A stretch of 12,088 nucleotides of DNA from an uncultured Clostridia bacterium (GTDB taxonomy: Bacteria > Bacillota_A > Clostridia > Oscillospirales > Oscillospiraceae): assembly GCA_947307505.1 (NCBI GenBank), contig CAMZJG010000010.1, positions 1 through 12,088 of the forward strand. Reading direction: 5' to 3'. A program made the translations under genes and the position numbers. This document shows, in pieces, positions 1 through 6,004 of this stretch. Positions within the stretch are counted from its first letter, which is position 1, and the number at the start of each line of letters is the position of its first letter. The notes beneath the pieces are model-generated. The model did not search any database, was not told the DNA's origin, and saw only the letters and a list, made by a program, of their open reading frames with translations.

Positions 1-33
1 AACCACCACGGCTGGAAGATGCCGGGAGAATAA
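1..33 (+). CDS. possible 3' end of a plus-strand gene (partial)
   Basis: Frame 1 reads NHHGWKMPGE and then stops at TAA (31-33). A hairpin series with a short T-run follows directly, which is the arrangement expected at a gene end. Ten codons are too few to recognise a family, and the reading frame could be chance. The call rests only on the stop codon sitting immediately before terminator-like structure. Confidence 0.3.
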   Translation, partial: NHHGWKMPGE

Positions 34-46
34 ACGCTTCGCGTTT
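32..46. repeat. short hairpin, 6-bp stem
   Basis: AAACGC (32-37) and GCGTTT (41-46) form a perfect 6-bp inverted repeat around a TTC loop. It overlaps the TAA stop of the possible upstream gene and touches the larger hairpin that follows, so the two could form a tandem structure. Confidence 0.5.
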
Positions 47-83
47 CGACCGGGACCCGCTTCGCCGGGTCCCGGTCGATTTT
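47..83 (+). terminator. 13-bp stem hairpin with short T-run, probable terminator
   Basis: CGACCGGGACCCG (47-59) pairs perfectly with CGGGTCCCGGTCG (66-78) around a six-base CTTCGC loop. ATTTT (79-83) follows on the plus strand. The stem is very stable, but the T-run is only four bases, so this is a moderate rather than classic intrinsic terminator. On the minus strand the stem is followed by AAACG, so plus is the better orientation. It would end whatever gene finishes at base 33. Confidence 0.5.
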
Positions 84-138
84 GGCTTACGCTCCGCTAT
101 CCGCACTCGCTTCGCTCGCACAGTCCGTTCCGAGAAAA

Positions 139-171
139 GAATTATGCCGGAAATGGATTCCGGCAAAATTC
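139..171. repeat. 14-bp imperfect hairpin
   Basis: GAATTATGCCGGAA (139-152) and TTCCGGCAAAATTC (158-171) are inverted repeats with a single mismatch around a five-base loop (153-157). It is one of five palindromes packed into bases 32-258. No open reading frame with recognisable content was found in 79-230. The function is unknown; it could be a decayed palindromic repeat or an mRNA 3' structure. Confidence 0.5.
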
Positions 172-177
172 CGATCT

Positions 178-199
178 GTTCGCGCCTGCGGGCGCGAAC
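178..199. repeat. 9-bp perfect hairpin
   Basis: GTTCGCGCC (178-186) and GGCGCGAAC (191-199) are perfectly complementary around a TGCG tetraloop. It lies 31 bases beyond the terminator-like hairpin of the minus-strand operon. No T-run follows on either strand, so a termination role is not supported by sequence. Confidence 0.5.
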
Positions 200-230
200 T
201 CTGCCGAGGACGATTCGGGCAATGACACCA

Positions 231-258
231 CCGGGGCCGGTCATCTGACCGGCCCCGG
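231..258 (-). terminator. 13-bp stem hairpin ending the GRE operon
   Basis: CCGGGGCCGGTCA (231-243) and TGACCGGCCCCGG (246-258) are perfect inverted repeats; the two-base centre would open to a four-base loop. It starts five bases past the stop of the last gene of the minus-strand operon (264-266), the normal place for a terminator. The downstream minus-strand sequence (TGGTGTCATTG) lacks a U-tract. It may therefore end transcription inefficiently, need Rho, or act as a 3' stabilising hairpin. Confidence 0.55.
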
Positions 259-263
259 ATCCT

Positions 264-749
264 CTATTTGGTTTGGGTCACCCATACGTCCACCTCCGCC
301 GGTTCCGGTGGTTCAAAAAGGCGGTCCAGCTTGGAAGCGAGTCCCTCGTCCACATAATAGTCCTGTGCGCTGCCCGACAGTATCGCCTGATTGCGCTCGT
401 CGATCCGCTGCCGGCGGACCGCTTCGCCGATCTCCACATAGTGGATCTCGCAGGGAACGGCGTGATCGGCGTAAAACGACCTGACGGCATCCCGCTCCGC
501 TTTGGTCCACAGTCCCCAGTCCAGCACCGCGTCCAGACCCAGGGAGACCACCTCCAGGGACTTGCCCAGCAGCCAGGCCTTGACCTTTTCCAGGTATTCA
601 TCGTGCTTTTCCCCCGCGTCCTGGCCGAAGAGGGCGAGCATCAGCTCGTCCGCGCTGAGGAGCACGGCGCCGCGCTCCGCGCAGAGCCGTTTCCCATAGG
701 TGGTTTTGCCGCAGCCCAGCTTCCCGCAGGTGAGAATGACCTTAGCCAT
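264..749 (-). CDS. small P-loop kinase-like ATPase (AAA_33-type)
   Basis: The 161-residue cytoplasmic protein has a Walker A motif near the N-terminus (GKLGCGKTT, residues 9-17). A SADE segment follows (32-35), then a hydrophobic strand ending in an Asp (LDWGLW, 76-81), then an Arg-rich lid region (RRQRIDERN, 112-120). This pattern is typical of the AAA_33/zeta-like group of short ATP-binding proteins related to nucleotide and small-molecule kinases. The substrate cannot be deduced. The ATG at 749 is chosen because GGAGG lies nine bases upstream and the protein starts right at the first beta strand; a longer reading to 944 only adds sequence overlapping the methyltransferase gene. The start overlaps the methyltransferase stop by 8 bases, implying translational coupling. 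It is the last gene of the GRE operon. A phosphotransferase acting on a product of the operon is possible but unproven. Confidence 0.75.
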   Translation of the reverse strand: MAKVILTCGKLGCGKTTYGKRLCAERGAVLLSADELMLALFGQDAGEKHDEYLEKVKAWLLGKSLEVVSLGLDAVLDWGLWTKAERDAVRSFYADHAVPCEIHYVEIGEAVRRQRIDERNQAILSGSAQDYYVDEGLASKLDRLFEPPEPAEVDVWVTQTK

Positions 750-1521
750 GATCCGCATCCTCCATGGTGAACCAGGAATAGAACACCTTGTGCCGGATGG
801 TAAAACGCTCCGGGCAGCTTTCCAGGAAGCGCCTGTGCGCCGCATCCCATTTCTCCAGAGTATCCGCATCCATGGAAGCCAGCGTTCCCCGGCAGGCGCA
901 CATCCTACCATGCCAGCTTTCCCGGGTGAAGGGAAGATCGGCATAAAAGCTCTCTGTCTGTCGGCCGGGGAACAGGTCGTCGTGGATATCCTGTAAGCCT
1001 GATGTGCCGGAGGACCAGTTCCGGTTCATTGCTTTGACCAGCCGGTGGCTTTCCGCGGCGATAGGATCGTCCAGTGTATAGGTCATATATACCTTGATGA
1101 ATGTCCCGCCGGGTTTCAGCATTCGCTGAATTTCCGATTGCATCCGCTTCCGGTCAAAATACCAGAAGCATTGGGCGGCGGTAATGGCATCGAAGCATTT
1201 GTCCGGCAGACCGGCAGATTCCACAGGGGAAACGAGATATCGGATATCCCGTCCGCTGTCTGCGGCTTCTCTCCTCGCAAAAGCGATCTGTTCCGGAGAA
1301 ATATCGACGCCGGTGATCCTTGTTTTTGGGTTATACAAGTTTTTTGGCAGAACACCGGTTCCCGTACCCAGATCCAGCCATGCGGTTCCGTCTGCCGCAA
1401 CGCCGAGGGCACGGAGTCGGATGTACAGCTCCGCAGGGTAAATATCCCTGTACGCGGCATAGGCTTCAGCTGTTTTTCCGAAGTCAAAGGCCTGCCCGTT
1501 ATCTATGGCTTTTTGCTCCAT
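742..1521 (-). CDS. class I SAM-dependent methyltransferase
   Basis: The 259-residue soluble protein has the Rossmann methyltransferase signature. Motif I is LDLGTGTGV (49-57), the acidic SAM-ribose residue is in GVDIS (Asp73), motif IV-like is FDAITAAQCFWYF (110-122), and LKPGGTFIK (135-143) completes the core. The family (Methyltransf_11/25, UbiE-like) methylates many small molecules, and the divergent C-terminal 110 residues give no substrate. The ATG at 1521 is preferred over a GTG at 1524 because AGGAG lies five bases upstream of the ATG, whereas it would be too close to the GTG. The ATG shares one base with the GRE stop (TGATG), so translation is coupled. Codons such as AAA, GTT, GAT and TTT are more frequent here than in the neighbouring GRE, and the gene looks visibly less GC-rich, which may mean a different ancestry. 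Confidence 0.85.
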   Translation of the reverse strand: MEQKAIDNGQAFDFGKTAEAYAAYRDIYPAELYIRLRALGVAADGTAWLDLGTGTGVLPKNLYNPKTRITGVDISPEQIAFARREAADSGRDIRYLVSPVESAGLPDKCFDAITAAQCFWYFDRKRMQSEIQRMLKPGGTFIKVYMTYTLDDPIAAESHRLVKAMNRNWSSGTSGLQDIHDDLFPGRQTESFYADLPFTRESWHGRMCACRGTLASMDADTLEKWDAAHRRFLESCPERFTIRHKVFYSWFTMEDADHG

Positions 1522-3932
1522 CACAGCTCCTGGGAGGTCCTTTCGATCACCTCGTCCTGGATGGATTCCGGCAGACGGGTGAAATAGGCGCTGTACCCCG
1601 CCACCCGGACCACCAGCTCGGGATGCTCCTCCGGCCGGACCTTGGCGTCCTCCATCTCCTCCCGGTCCACCACGTTGAACTGTACGTGCTTGCCCCCGTG
1701 GGTCAGGTAGGTTTTCACCATGCTGCTGAGCTTTTCCAGGTCGGCCCGGGTCTTCATGTTGGAAGGGTGGAACTTCATGTTCATCAGGGTCCCCTGATAG
1801 GGGTCCTGGTTCACCTCCATGGCGGAGAGGAACACCGCCAGCGGCCCATGGGTATCCTGCCCGTGGTCCGGGGAGAGGGAGGCGTCCGCCAGGATCTCGC
1901 CGCCCTTCCGTCCGTCCGGCGTGGCTCCGGTGAGGGCGCCCCCCGGCTGATGGGCGGAGATGGAGATGGCGTTGGGCTTCAGGGTATCCCCGTAGGCGCA
2001 GGGGAGGGAGTGGCAGATATCCGCGTGGAGCTGGTACACCTCCGCCACCATATCGTCCACCTCTTTGACGGCGTTGCCGTACTTGGGCTGGTCCCGGAAA
2101 TCCCGCTGCATGTCCTCGTAGCCCACCCAGTCCGCGTCCAGGGCCTCCAGAAGCTGGGCCATGGTATACTTCTTCTCGTCAAAAATAAGCTTCTTGATGG
2201 CGTAAAGGCCGTTGCCCGCGTTCACGCCCCCCACGGCTCCCAGCACGGCGCCGTTCTCGAAGGGGAAGCGGCGGGAGAACATATCCTTTCCGGATTTCAC
2301 CCCGTCCCGCATGAGGGCGGAGCGGAACACATCCGGGAACAGTTCCTTTTCCGCGATCATCTCCACGTTGATGCGCTCGTTGGCCATGGCCATGAGGTGC
2401 CGCACCTCCCGGTACACCGCGTCCTTGAATTCCTCAAAGGTCTTCATCTCCCGCACGTCCCCCACCTTCAGGCCGAAGTCCTCCTTCGTATACCGGCAGT
2501 AGCCGTTGTGCAGGGCGATATCCATGGCGTGGGGGATGATGAAGAAGATGGCCACCTGGGTGCGGGTCTCCGCCTGGATATTTCCGTCCACGCAGCCCGT
2601 GGCGCAGTAATCCCGGGCGATCTCCACCGGGACCCGGTTCGCTTCACTCTGCCCGGCAAAGAAATTGATATAGGAATCGTCCCCCAGGAAGGCGGGCATC
2701 CCCAGGCCGGAGCGGACGCACTCCATGGCCTTTACCATCAGGTCCATGGGGGTATCCTTATGCACCCGGAGGGTGACGGTGTGGTGGGGCAGGTGGGTCT
2801 CCTGCGCCGCCTCCAGCAGGAGATAGCTCAGCTCGTTGGTGGCGTCGGACCCGTCCGCCTTCTGACCGCCGATGGTCCAGTTGTACCACTTGGCCATGCC
2901 CGCGTTTTTCGCCCGGTTGGCCTTGCCGGAGACCCGGTTCAGCTTCATCACCTTGCAGCGCATGATCTCCAGCAGCTCCAGGACCTCCTCGTCCGTGATC
3001 CGGCCCTCGTCCCTGTCCTTCCGGTAGTAGGGATACATGTACTGGTCGAAGCGGCCGGCGGTGGAGGTGGGGGAGGGGCAGACCATGAGGAAGGTGAACC
3101 AGAAGCTCTGCAGCGCCTCCCGGAAGGTCTCCGCCGGGTATTCCGGCACCTTCCGGCAGATCCGGGCCATTTCCCGCAGCTCGGCGGCCCGGATGTCGTC
3201 CTTTTCCTCTCCCGCCAGCGTATCGCACAGGTCCGCGTAACGGTGGGCGAAGCGCACCCAGGCCTCAAAGACGATGACGACGCCCTCCCAGAAGTTCCGC
3301 TTCTCCACCGCGTCCGCGCTTTCGTACCGCAGATCCCGGAGGCACTGCCTCGCCTCGTCGATGATCCCCCTGGCTCCCCGCTGCAGGATGGCGGCGTAGT
3401 CCACGCACACCAGGGAGAAGCCGGGGCCCAGGCCGTATCCGCTCATGGCGAAGCCGCCGCCGGAGCCGCCCTTCTTGTCCTTCCAGGGGGGCAGGATGAC
3501 GCCGGATTTCATGAAGGGCCAGAGCCGGTCGTTTTCCCCCAGGCTTTTGCCCATGGCCTCCACCAGGTTCTGGTTGGAGGCGTTCCCGGCGAAGCGGTCG
3601 TTCAGCCGGTACAGCTCCTCCTCGTCCTCGGGACTGATGGTGTAGAGCTCGCTTTTCAGGGATTCCACCTCGTCCTTCGTCCAGACCCCGTATTCATACT
3701 GCATCTCCAGGCCGAAGGGCTTGCTGGCCCCGGAGCCGCAGAGCAGATCCTCCGGCTCGATGAAGATGGTGATATTGTCCAGGATATGGGCATGGAGCTT
3801 GCTGCGCCGCAGGAGCATGGGCTCCCCCCCGGTCTCATCCAGGGATTCGTTTGCCAGGCGGAACAGCTCCACGCACAGAGGGTATTTGTTTATCCGAAGG
3901 CTTTCTTTCATTCGACGGACCCGGTCGGTCAT
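1521..3932 (-). CDS. glycyl radical enzyme (PFL-like), substrate unknown
   Basis: The 803-residue protein has the two hallmarks of glycyl radical enzymes. One is the C-terminal loop VRVAGYSAYF, with the radical Gly at residue 779. The other is an active-site loop DYCATGCVDGN, with Cys443 and the probable thiyl Cys447. The Cys447-Gly779 spacing of 332 fits the eliminase-type family. GRFDQYMYPYY in the middle is another conserved family segment. Pyruvate formate-lyase is unlikely: it has two adjacent Cys, absent here. Choline, glycerol, propanediol, hydroxyproline and isethionate GREs have GCVE; here it is GCVD, so the usual general-base Glu is replaced by Asp449. No radical-SAM activating enzyme lies in the window. 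The start at 3932 has GGAGG eight bases upstream. The longer reading from 4004 would place the promoter inside the gene. First gene of a coupled three-gene operon. Confidence 0.9.
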   Translation of the reverse strand: MTDRVRRMKESLRINKYPLCVELFRLANESLDETGGEPMLLRRSKLHAHILDNITIFIEPEDLLCGSGASKPFGLEMQYEYGVWTKDEVESLKSELYTISPEDEEELYRLNDRFAGNASNQNLVEAMGKSLGENDRLWPFMKSGVILPPWKDKKGGSGGGFAMSGYGLGPGFSLVCVDYAAILQRGARGIIDEARQCLRDLRYESADAVEKRNFWEGVVIVFEAWVRFAHRYADLCDTLAGEEKDDIRAAELREMARICRKVPEYPAETFREALQSFWFTFLMVCPSPTSTAGRFDQYMYPYYRKDRDEGRITDEEVLELLEIMRCKVMKLNRVSGKANRAKNAGMAKWYNWTIGGQKADGSDATNELSYLLLEAAQETHLPHHTVTLRVHKDTPMDLMVKAMECVRSGLGMPAFLGDDSYINFFAGQSEANRVPVEIARDYCATGCVDGNIQAETRTQVAIFFIIPHAMDIALHNGYCRYTKEDFGLKVGDVREMKTFEEFKDAVYREVRHLMAMANERINVEMIAEKELFPDVFRSALMRDGVKSGKDMFSRRFPFENGAVLGAVGGVNAGNGLYAIKKLIFDEKKYTMAQLLEALDADWVGYEDMQRDFRDQPKYGNAVKEVDDMVAEVYQLHADICHSLPCAYGDTLKPNAISISAHQPGGALTGATPDGRKGGEILADASLSPDHGQDTHGPLAVFLSAMEVNQDPYQGTLMNMKFHPSNMKTRADLEKLSSMVKTYLTHGGKHVQFNVVDREEMEDAKVRPEEHPELVVRVAGYSAYFTRLPESIQDEVIERTSQEL

Positions 3933-3940
3933 CCTCGCAT

Positions 3941-3945
3941 CCTCC
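3941..3945 (-). promoter_or_regulatory. ribosome binding site deciding the GRE start
   Basis: On the minus strand GGAGG is followed by eight bases and the ATG at 3932. The alternative ATG at 4004 has no comparable site, so this motif fixes the shorter start. Confidence 0.7.
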
Positions 3946-3969
3946 GCATCAAGTAATCTGTATGAGTTT

Positions 3970-3998
3970 ATTCTCCCCTCTTTTCCGTTCCTTGTCAA
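3970..3998 (-). promoter_or_regulatory. sigma-A-type promoter of the GRE operon
   Basis: On the minus strand a perfect -35 TTGACA (3993-3998) is separated by 17 bases from GAGAAT (3970-3975), which matches the -10 consensus at four of six positions. Transcription would start near 3963, leaving a leader of about 30 bases before the ATG at 3932. Confidence 0.6.
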
Positions 3999-4014
3999 GA
4001 GCATGCCGGGACAC

Positions 4015-4043
4015 TCGACATCCGCCCGCGGGGGCGGTATAAT
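4015..4043 (+). promoter_or_regulatory. sigma-A-type promoter of the membrane protein gene
   Basis: TCGACA (4015-4020; five of six to consensus), a 17-base spacer and a perfect TATAAT (4038-4043). It lies back to back with the GRE promoter, the two -35 boxes being only 16 bases apart. Simultaneous polymerase binding may be restricted, and a shared regulator could act on both. Confidence 0.75.
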
Positions 4044-4076
4044 GGAGACAGCCTAAGAAGGAGCGGGTGCGTTTTG

Positions 4077-4709
4077 ATGAGAGAGAAACTGTCCATGGCC
4101 GCCAAGCTGGCGACGGGGGTGCTGGTCTTCGGCGCCTGGCTGCTGATGATCCGTTCCGCCGCCGGGACCCTGAGCGATACGGGGGTCCGGAGCCTGCGGT
4201 ATTTCACCGTTCTCTCCAACTTCCTCTGCGCCATCGCGGCCCTGATCCATTTTTGCTTTCTGGCTGTGCGGAAGTCCGCTCCCCGCTGGGTCCTGCGCCT
4301 GAGCTATGCGGGCACCGCCGCCGTGGGCGTCACCCTCATGGTGGTACTCCTGTTCCTGGGACCGCTGTACGGTTACATTGCCTTGCTGAAGGGGGCGAAT
4401 CTCTGGTTCCATCTGCTCATCCCCCTCCTGGCCATCCTGGACCATATCCTCCTGGAGCCGGGGGAGCGGCCCTCCTTCCGGGATACCTTCCTGTGCCTGA
4501 TTCCCGTGGCCCTGTATGGGGTGGGGTATATCGCGAACCTCCTGCTGAACGGGGTGGGGGAGTGGCCGGATACCAACGACTGGTACCTGTTCACCTTATG
4601 GGGCACCCCCGTGGCCGCCTGCATCGCCCTGGGCATCCTGCTCCTTGCCTGGGGCATCGCCCTGGCCCTCCGGGCCCTGGGACGGGCTAGGGTGAAGCGG
4701 GAGGCATAA
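4077..4709 (+). CDS. six-helix integral membrane protein, Pr6Pr-like
   Basis: The 210-residue protein is mostly hydrophobic. Likely membrane helices are at about 8-25, 41-64, 72-95, 107-125, 136-155 and 172-199, with a basic C-terminal tail (RARVKREA). The segment SLRYFTVLSNFL at the start of helix 2 and WFHLLIPLLAILDHIL in helix 4 resemble the Pr6Pr/FAR-17a-like family of small bacterial membrane proteins, whose biochemical role is poorly known. No signal peptide cleavage site is evident. AAGGAG (4058-4063) lies 13 bases before the ATG and 10 bases before an in-frame TTG at 4074, so the start may be either; the difference is one residue. It is a single-gene unit with its own good promoter, divergent from the GRE operon and convergent with the hydrolase. 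Family assignment is from pattern memory, not a search. Confidence 0.75.
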   Translation: MREKLSMAAKLATGVLVFGAWLLMIRSAAGTLSDTGVRSLRYFTVLSNFLCAIAALIHFCFLAVRKSAPRWVLRLSYAGTAAVGVTLMVVLLFLGPLYGYIALLKGANLWFHLLIPLLAILDHILLEPGERPSFRDTFLCLIPVALYGVGYIANLLLNGVGEWPDTNDWYLFTLWGTPVAACIALGILLLAWGIALALRALGRARVKREA

Positions 4710-4725
4710 GAAAACCAAATACACA

Positions 4726-4870
4726 GGTGTGCTGCAAAATGCGATCGCCTGTCATTCCGAGCCGGTGCGCACACTGGCGTGGGAATCCGTCTCCTTTACA
4801 AGGGCAAACGGATTGCCGCAGCCCCTTCGGGGCTTCGCACTGACGGGTGAGGGGCATTTTGCAGCACACC
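4726..4870. mobile_element. 145-bp MITE-like palindromic element
   Basis: A perfect 17-bp terminal inverted repeat, GGTGTGCTGCAAAATGC (4726-4742) and its complement (4854-4870), encloses further nested inverted repeats. These are GCCGGTG/CACTGGC (4761-4767/4772-4778, one G-U pair), AATCCGT/ACGGATT (4784-4790/4808-4814) and AGCCCC/GGGGCT (4820-4825/4829-4834). There is no open reading frame of note. GTCATTCCGAGCC and the GTGCGCACACTGG core resemble interspersed repeats I recall from gut Firmicutes genomes; this is recollection, not a search. No clear target-site duplication is visible. It sits between two convergent genes and would also act as a two-way transcription terminator, since it folds into a long hairpin on either strand. 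Confidence 0.7.
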
Positions 4871-4887
4871 CGCTTTATCTGCTCATA

Positions 4888-5925
4888 TTATACTTTGAAT
4901 ACATCCCGGAGGAAGGCGTCCGCATGGGTGACCCACAGGTCGAAGTTGGGGAAGCCCACTCCGTCCATGATCTTCCATCCGGCGTAGCCGTGGGGATGAC
5001 CGGCAAAGGTGTGCACCTCCAGGGGCACTCCCCGGGCCAGAAGATCCGGGTACAGGGCGTGGAGGTTCTCCATGCCGTCGTCCAGCCGTCCCACGGCGAA
5101 GAAGGTGGGGGGATATACCGCCCCGGTGTAGTCGTATTCCGTTCCCTTGTGCCGGGAACCGTAGATGCTCAGCTGGGCGTCCGGTCCACCGGGGAGCTCG
5201 TCCAGCTCATCCGGCCGGTAGTCCGGGAAGCGATCCGCCACCTTCTGGTCCCCGGAGAAGGATTCGATGCAGAAATCGATGGTGATGCCCCCGTTGGAGA
5301 AGCCCGCCATGGCGATGCGGTCCGGCTTGATCCGGTATTTCTCCGCGTCCCGGCGCAGGATGCGCAGACACCGGGCGGCGTCCGCCCCCGTCTCGTACCG
5401 GCTCCAGGGGCAGCCGTTGGGCCGGCACTGGAGGATGAAGCACTGGTACCCCAGGGCGTTGAATTCCCTTCCCGTCTGATAGCATTCGTTGATGGTCCCG
5501 GCCCCGTGGCTCCCCCCGGCGATGAGCACGATCGCGCCCACGGGGGTCACATCCTCCGGAATGAGCATTTCCAGGAAGTAAGGAAGAAAATCCGGCTCGT
5601 GGTCGTTCTGATGCCCGGGGTTTTCCCGGTAATCCGTATCCTTGGGCATGTTGCCTTCGGGCCACAGGTAGATGCGCTCCGGGGCGTCCGGCAGGGGACG
5701 GATGGCCTTCCGCATTTCGGCAAACCGCGCCTTCAGGGCGGCCCGTGCTTCGGGTTCCTCCGTATCCATCATCTGCTGCTGGAGCTTGAACAGGGCGATG
5801 AGCTCCTCCACCGGGTAGCGGGTGGGATCCTCGTACAGGGGAATGGCCAGGTTCACCTCGTCTCCGCAGGCCAGAGCGAACTCCCGCCGCTTCCGCATGA
5901 GTTCCCGGAATTCCGGACTGTCCAT
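4888..5925 (-). CDS. alpha/beta hydrolase, esterase-like
   Basis: The 345-residue protein has no signal peptide or membrane segment, so it is probably cytoplasmic. The nucleophile elbow is GFSNGG (208-213, Ser210). A GGSHGAG segment (137-143) follows a beta strand and probably forms the oxyanion hole. Asp282/Asp283 in GRLDDG and His310/His312 in AGHPHG are the likely remaining triad members, in the canonical order Ser-Asp-His. The first 100 residues form a charged helical N-terminal extension not typical of minimal esterases. The substrate is unknown; carbohydrate-ester or small-ester cleavage is a family-level guess. AAGGAGG lies nine bases before the ATG. The gene follows the ABC permease on the same strand, but a hairpin intervenes and a promoter overlaps the permease 3' end, so it is likely its own transcription unit. 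Confidence 0.85.
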   Translation of the reverse strand: MDSPEFRELMRKRREFALACGDEVNLAIPLYEDPTRYPVEELIALFKLQQQMMDTEEPEARAALKARFAEMRKAIRPLPDAPERIYLWPEGNMPKDTDYRENPGHQNDHEPDFLPYFLEMLIPEDVTPVGAIVLIAGGSHGAGTINECYQTGREFNALGYQCFILQCRPNGCPWSRYETGADAARCLRILRRDAEKYRIKPDRIAMAGFSNGGITIDFCIESFSGDQKVADRFPDYRPDELDELPGGPDAQLSIYGSRHKGTEYDYTGAVYPPTFFAVGRLDDGMENLHALYPDLLARGVPLEVHTFAGHPHGYAGWKIMDGVGFPNFDLWVTHADAFLRDVFKV

Positions 5926-5949
5926 AAAATACTGCCTCCTTGAATGGGA

Positions 5950-5975
5950 AATGGGGAGCCGTTCGGCTCCCCATT
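5950..5975 (-). terminator. 11-bp stem hairpin after the ABC operon
   Basis: ATGGGGAGCC (5951-5960) and GGCTCCCCAT (5965-5974) are perfect inverted repeats around GTTC, extended by one A-T pair. The hairpin begins four bases after the permease stop (5979-5981). On the minus strand the stem runs into TTCCCATTC, so the U-tract is weak; on the plus strand TATTTT follows. Partial read-through into the hydrolase is possible. Confidence 0.65.
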
Positions 5976-6004
5976 ATTTTACCAGGATGGCTGGTTGGTT
6001 TCAA
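5976..6004 (-). promoter_or_regulatory. sigma-A-type promoter of the hydrolase gene
   Basis: On the minus strand TTGAAA (5999-6004) and TAAAAT (5976-5981) are each five of six to consensus with exactly 17 bases between. The -35 and spacer lie in the last codons of the permease gene. Initiation would fall near 5969, inside the upstream arm of the terminator hairpin. Confidence 0.6.

Noticed and set aside
32..258. CRISPR-like array
   Set aside because: The palindromes differ in sequence and size and are not regularly spaced direct repeats.
264..749. Kinase-like protein as a zeta-type toxin of a toxin-antitoxin pair
   Set aside because: No small antitoxin gene lies next to it; it is coupled to a methyltransferase, and the length and motif set fit general small ATP-binding proteins.
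1521..3932. GRE as pyruvate formate-lyase
   Set aside because: The adjacent Cys-Cys pair of PFL is missing; the active loop is CATGCVD with a single central Cys.
1320..3956. 878-codon open frame on the plus strand opposite the GRE
   Set aside because: It is the antisense shadow of a GC-rich gene. The translation is rich in His, Gly, Val and Leu without family motifs, and the opposite strand encodes an unmistakable glycyl radical enzyme.
3933..4004. Upstream ATG at 4004 as GRE start
   Set aside because: The -35 and -10 boxes lie inside this stretch and no ribosome binding site precedes it; the ATG at 3932 has GGAGG at ideal distance.
4729..5943. 404-codon plus-strand frame opposite the hydrolase
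   Set aside because: It starts inside the MITE-like element, shows no motif, and mirrors the codon bias of the real minus-strand gene.
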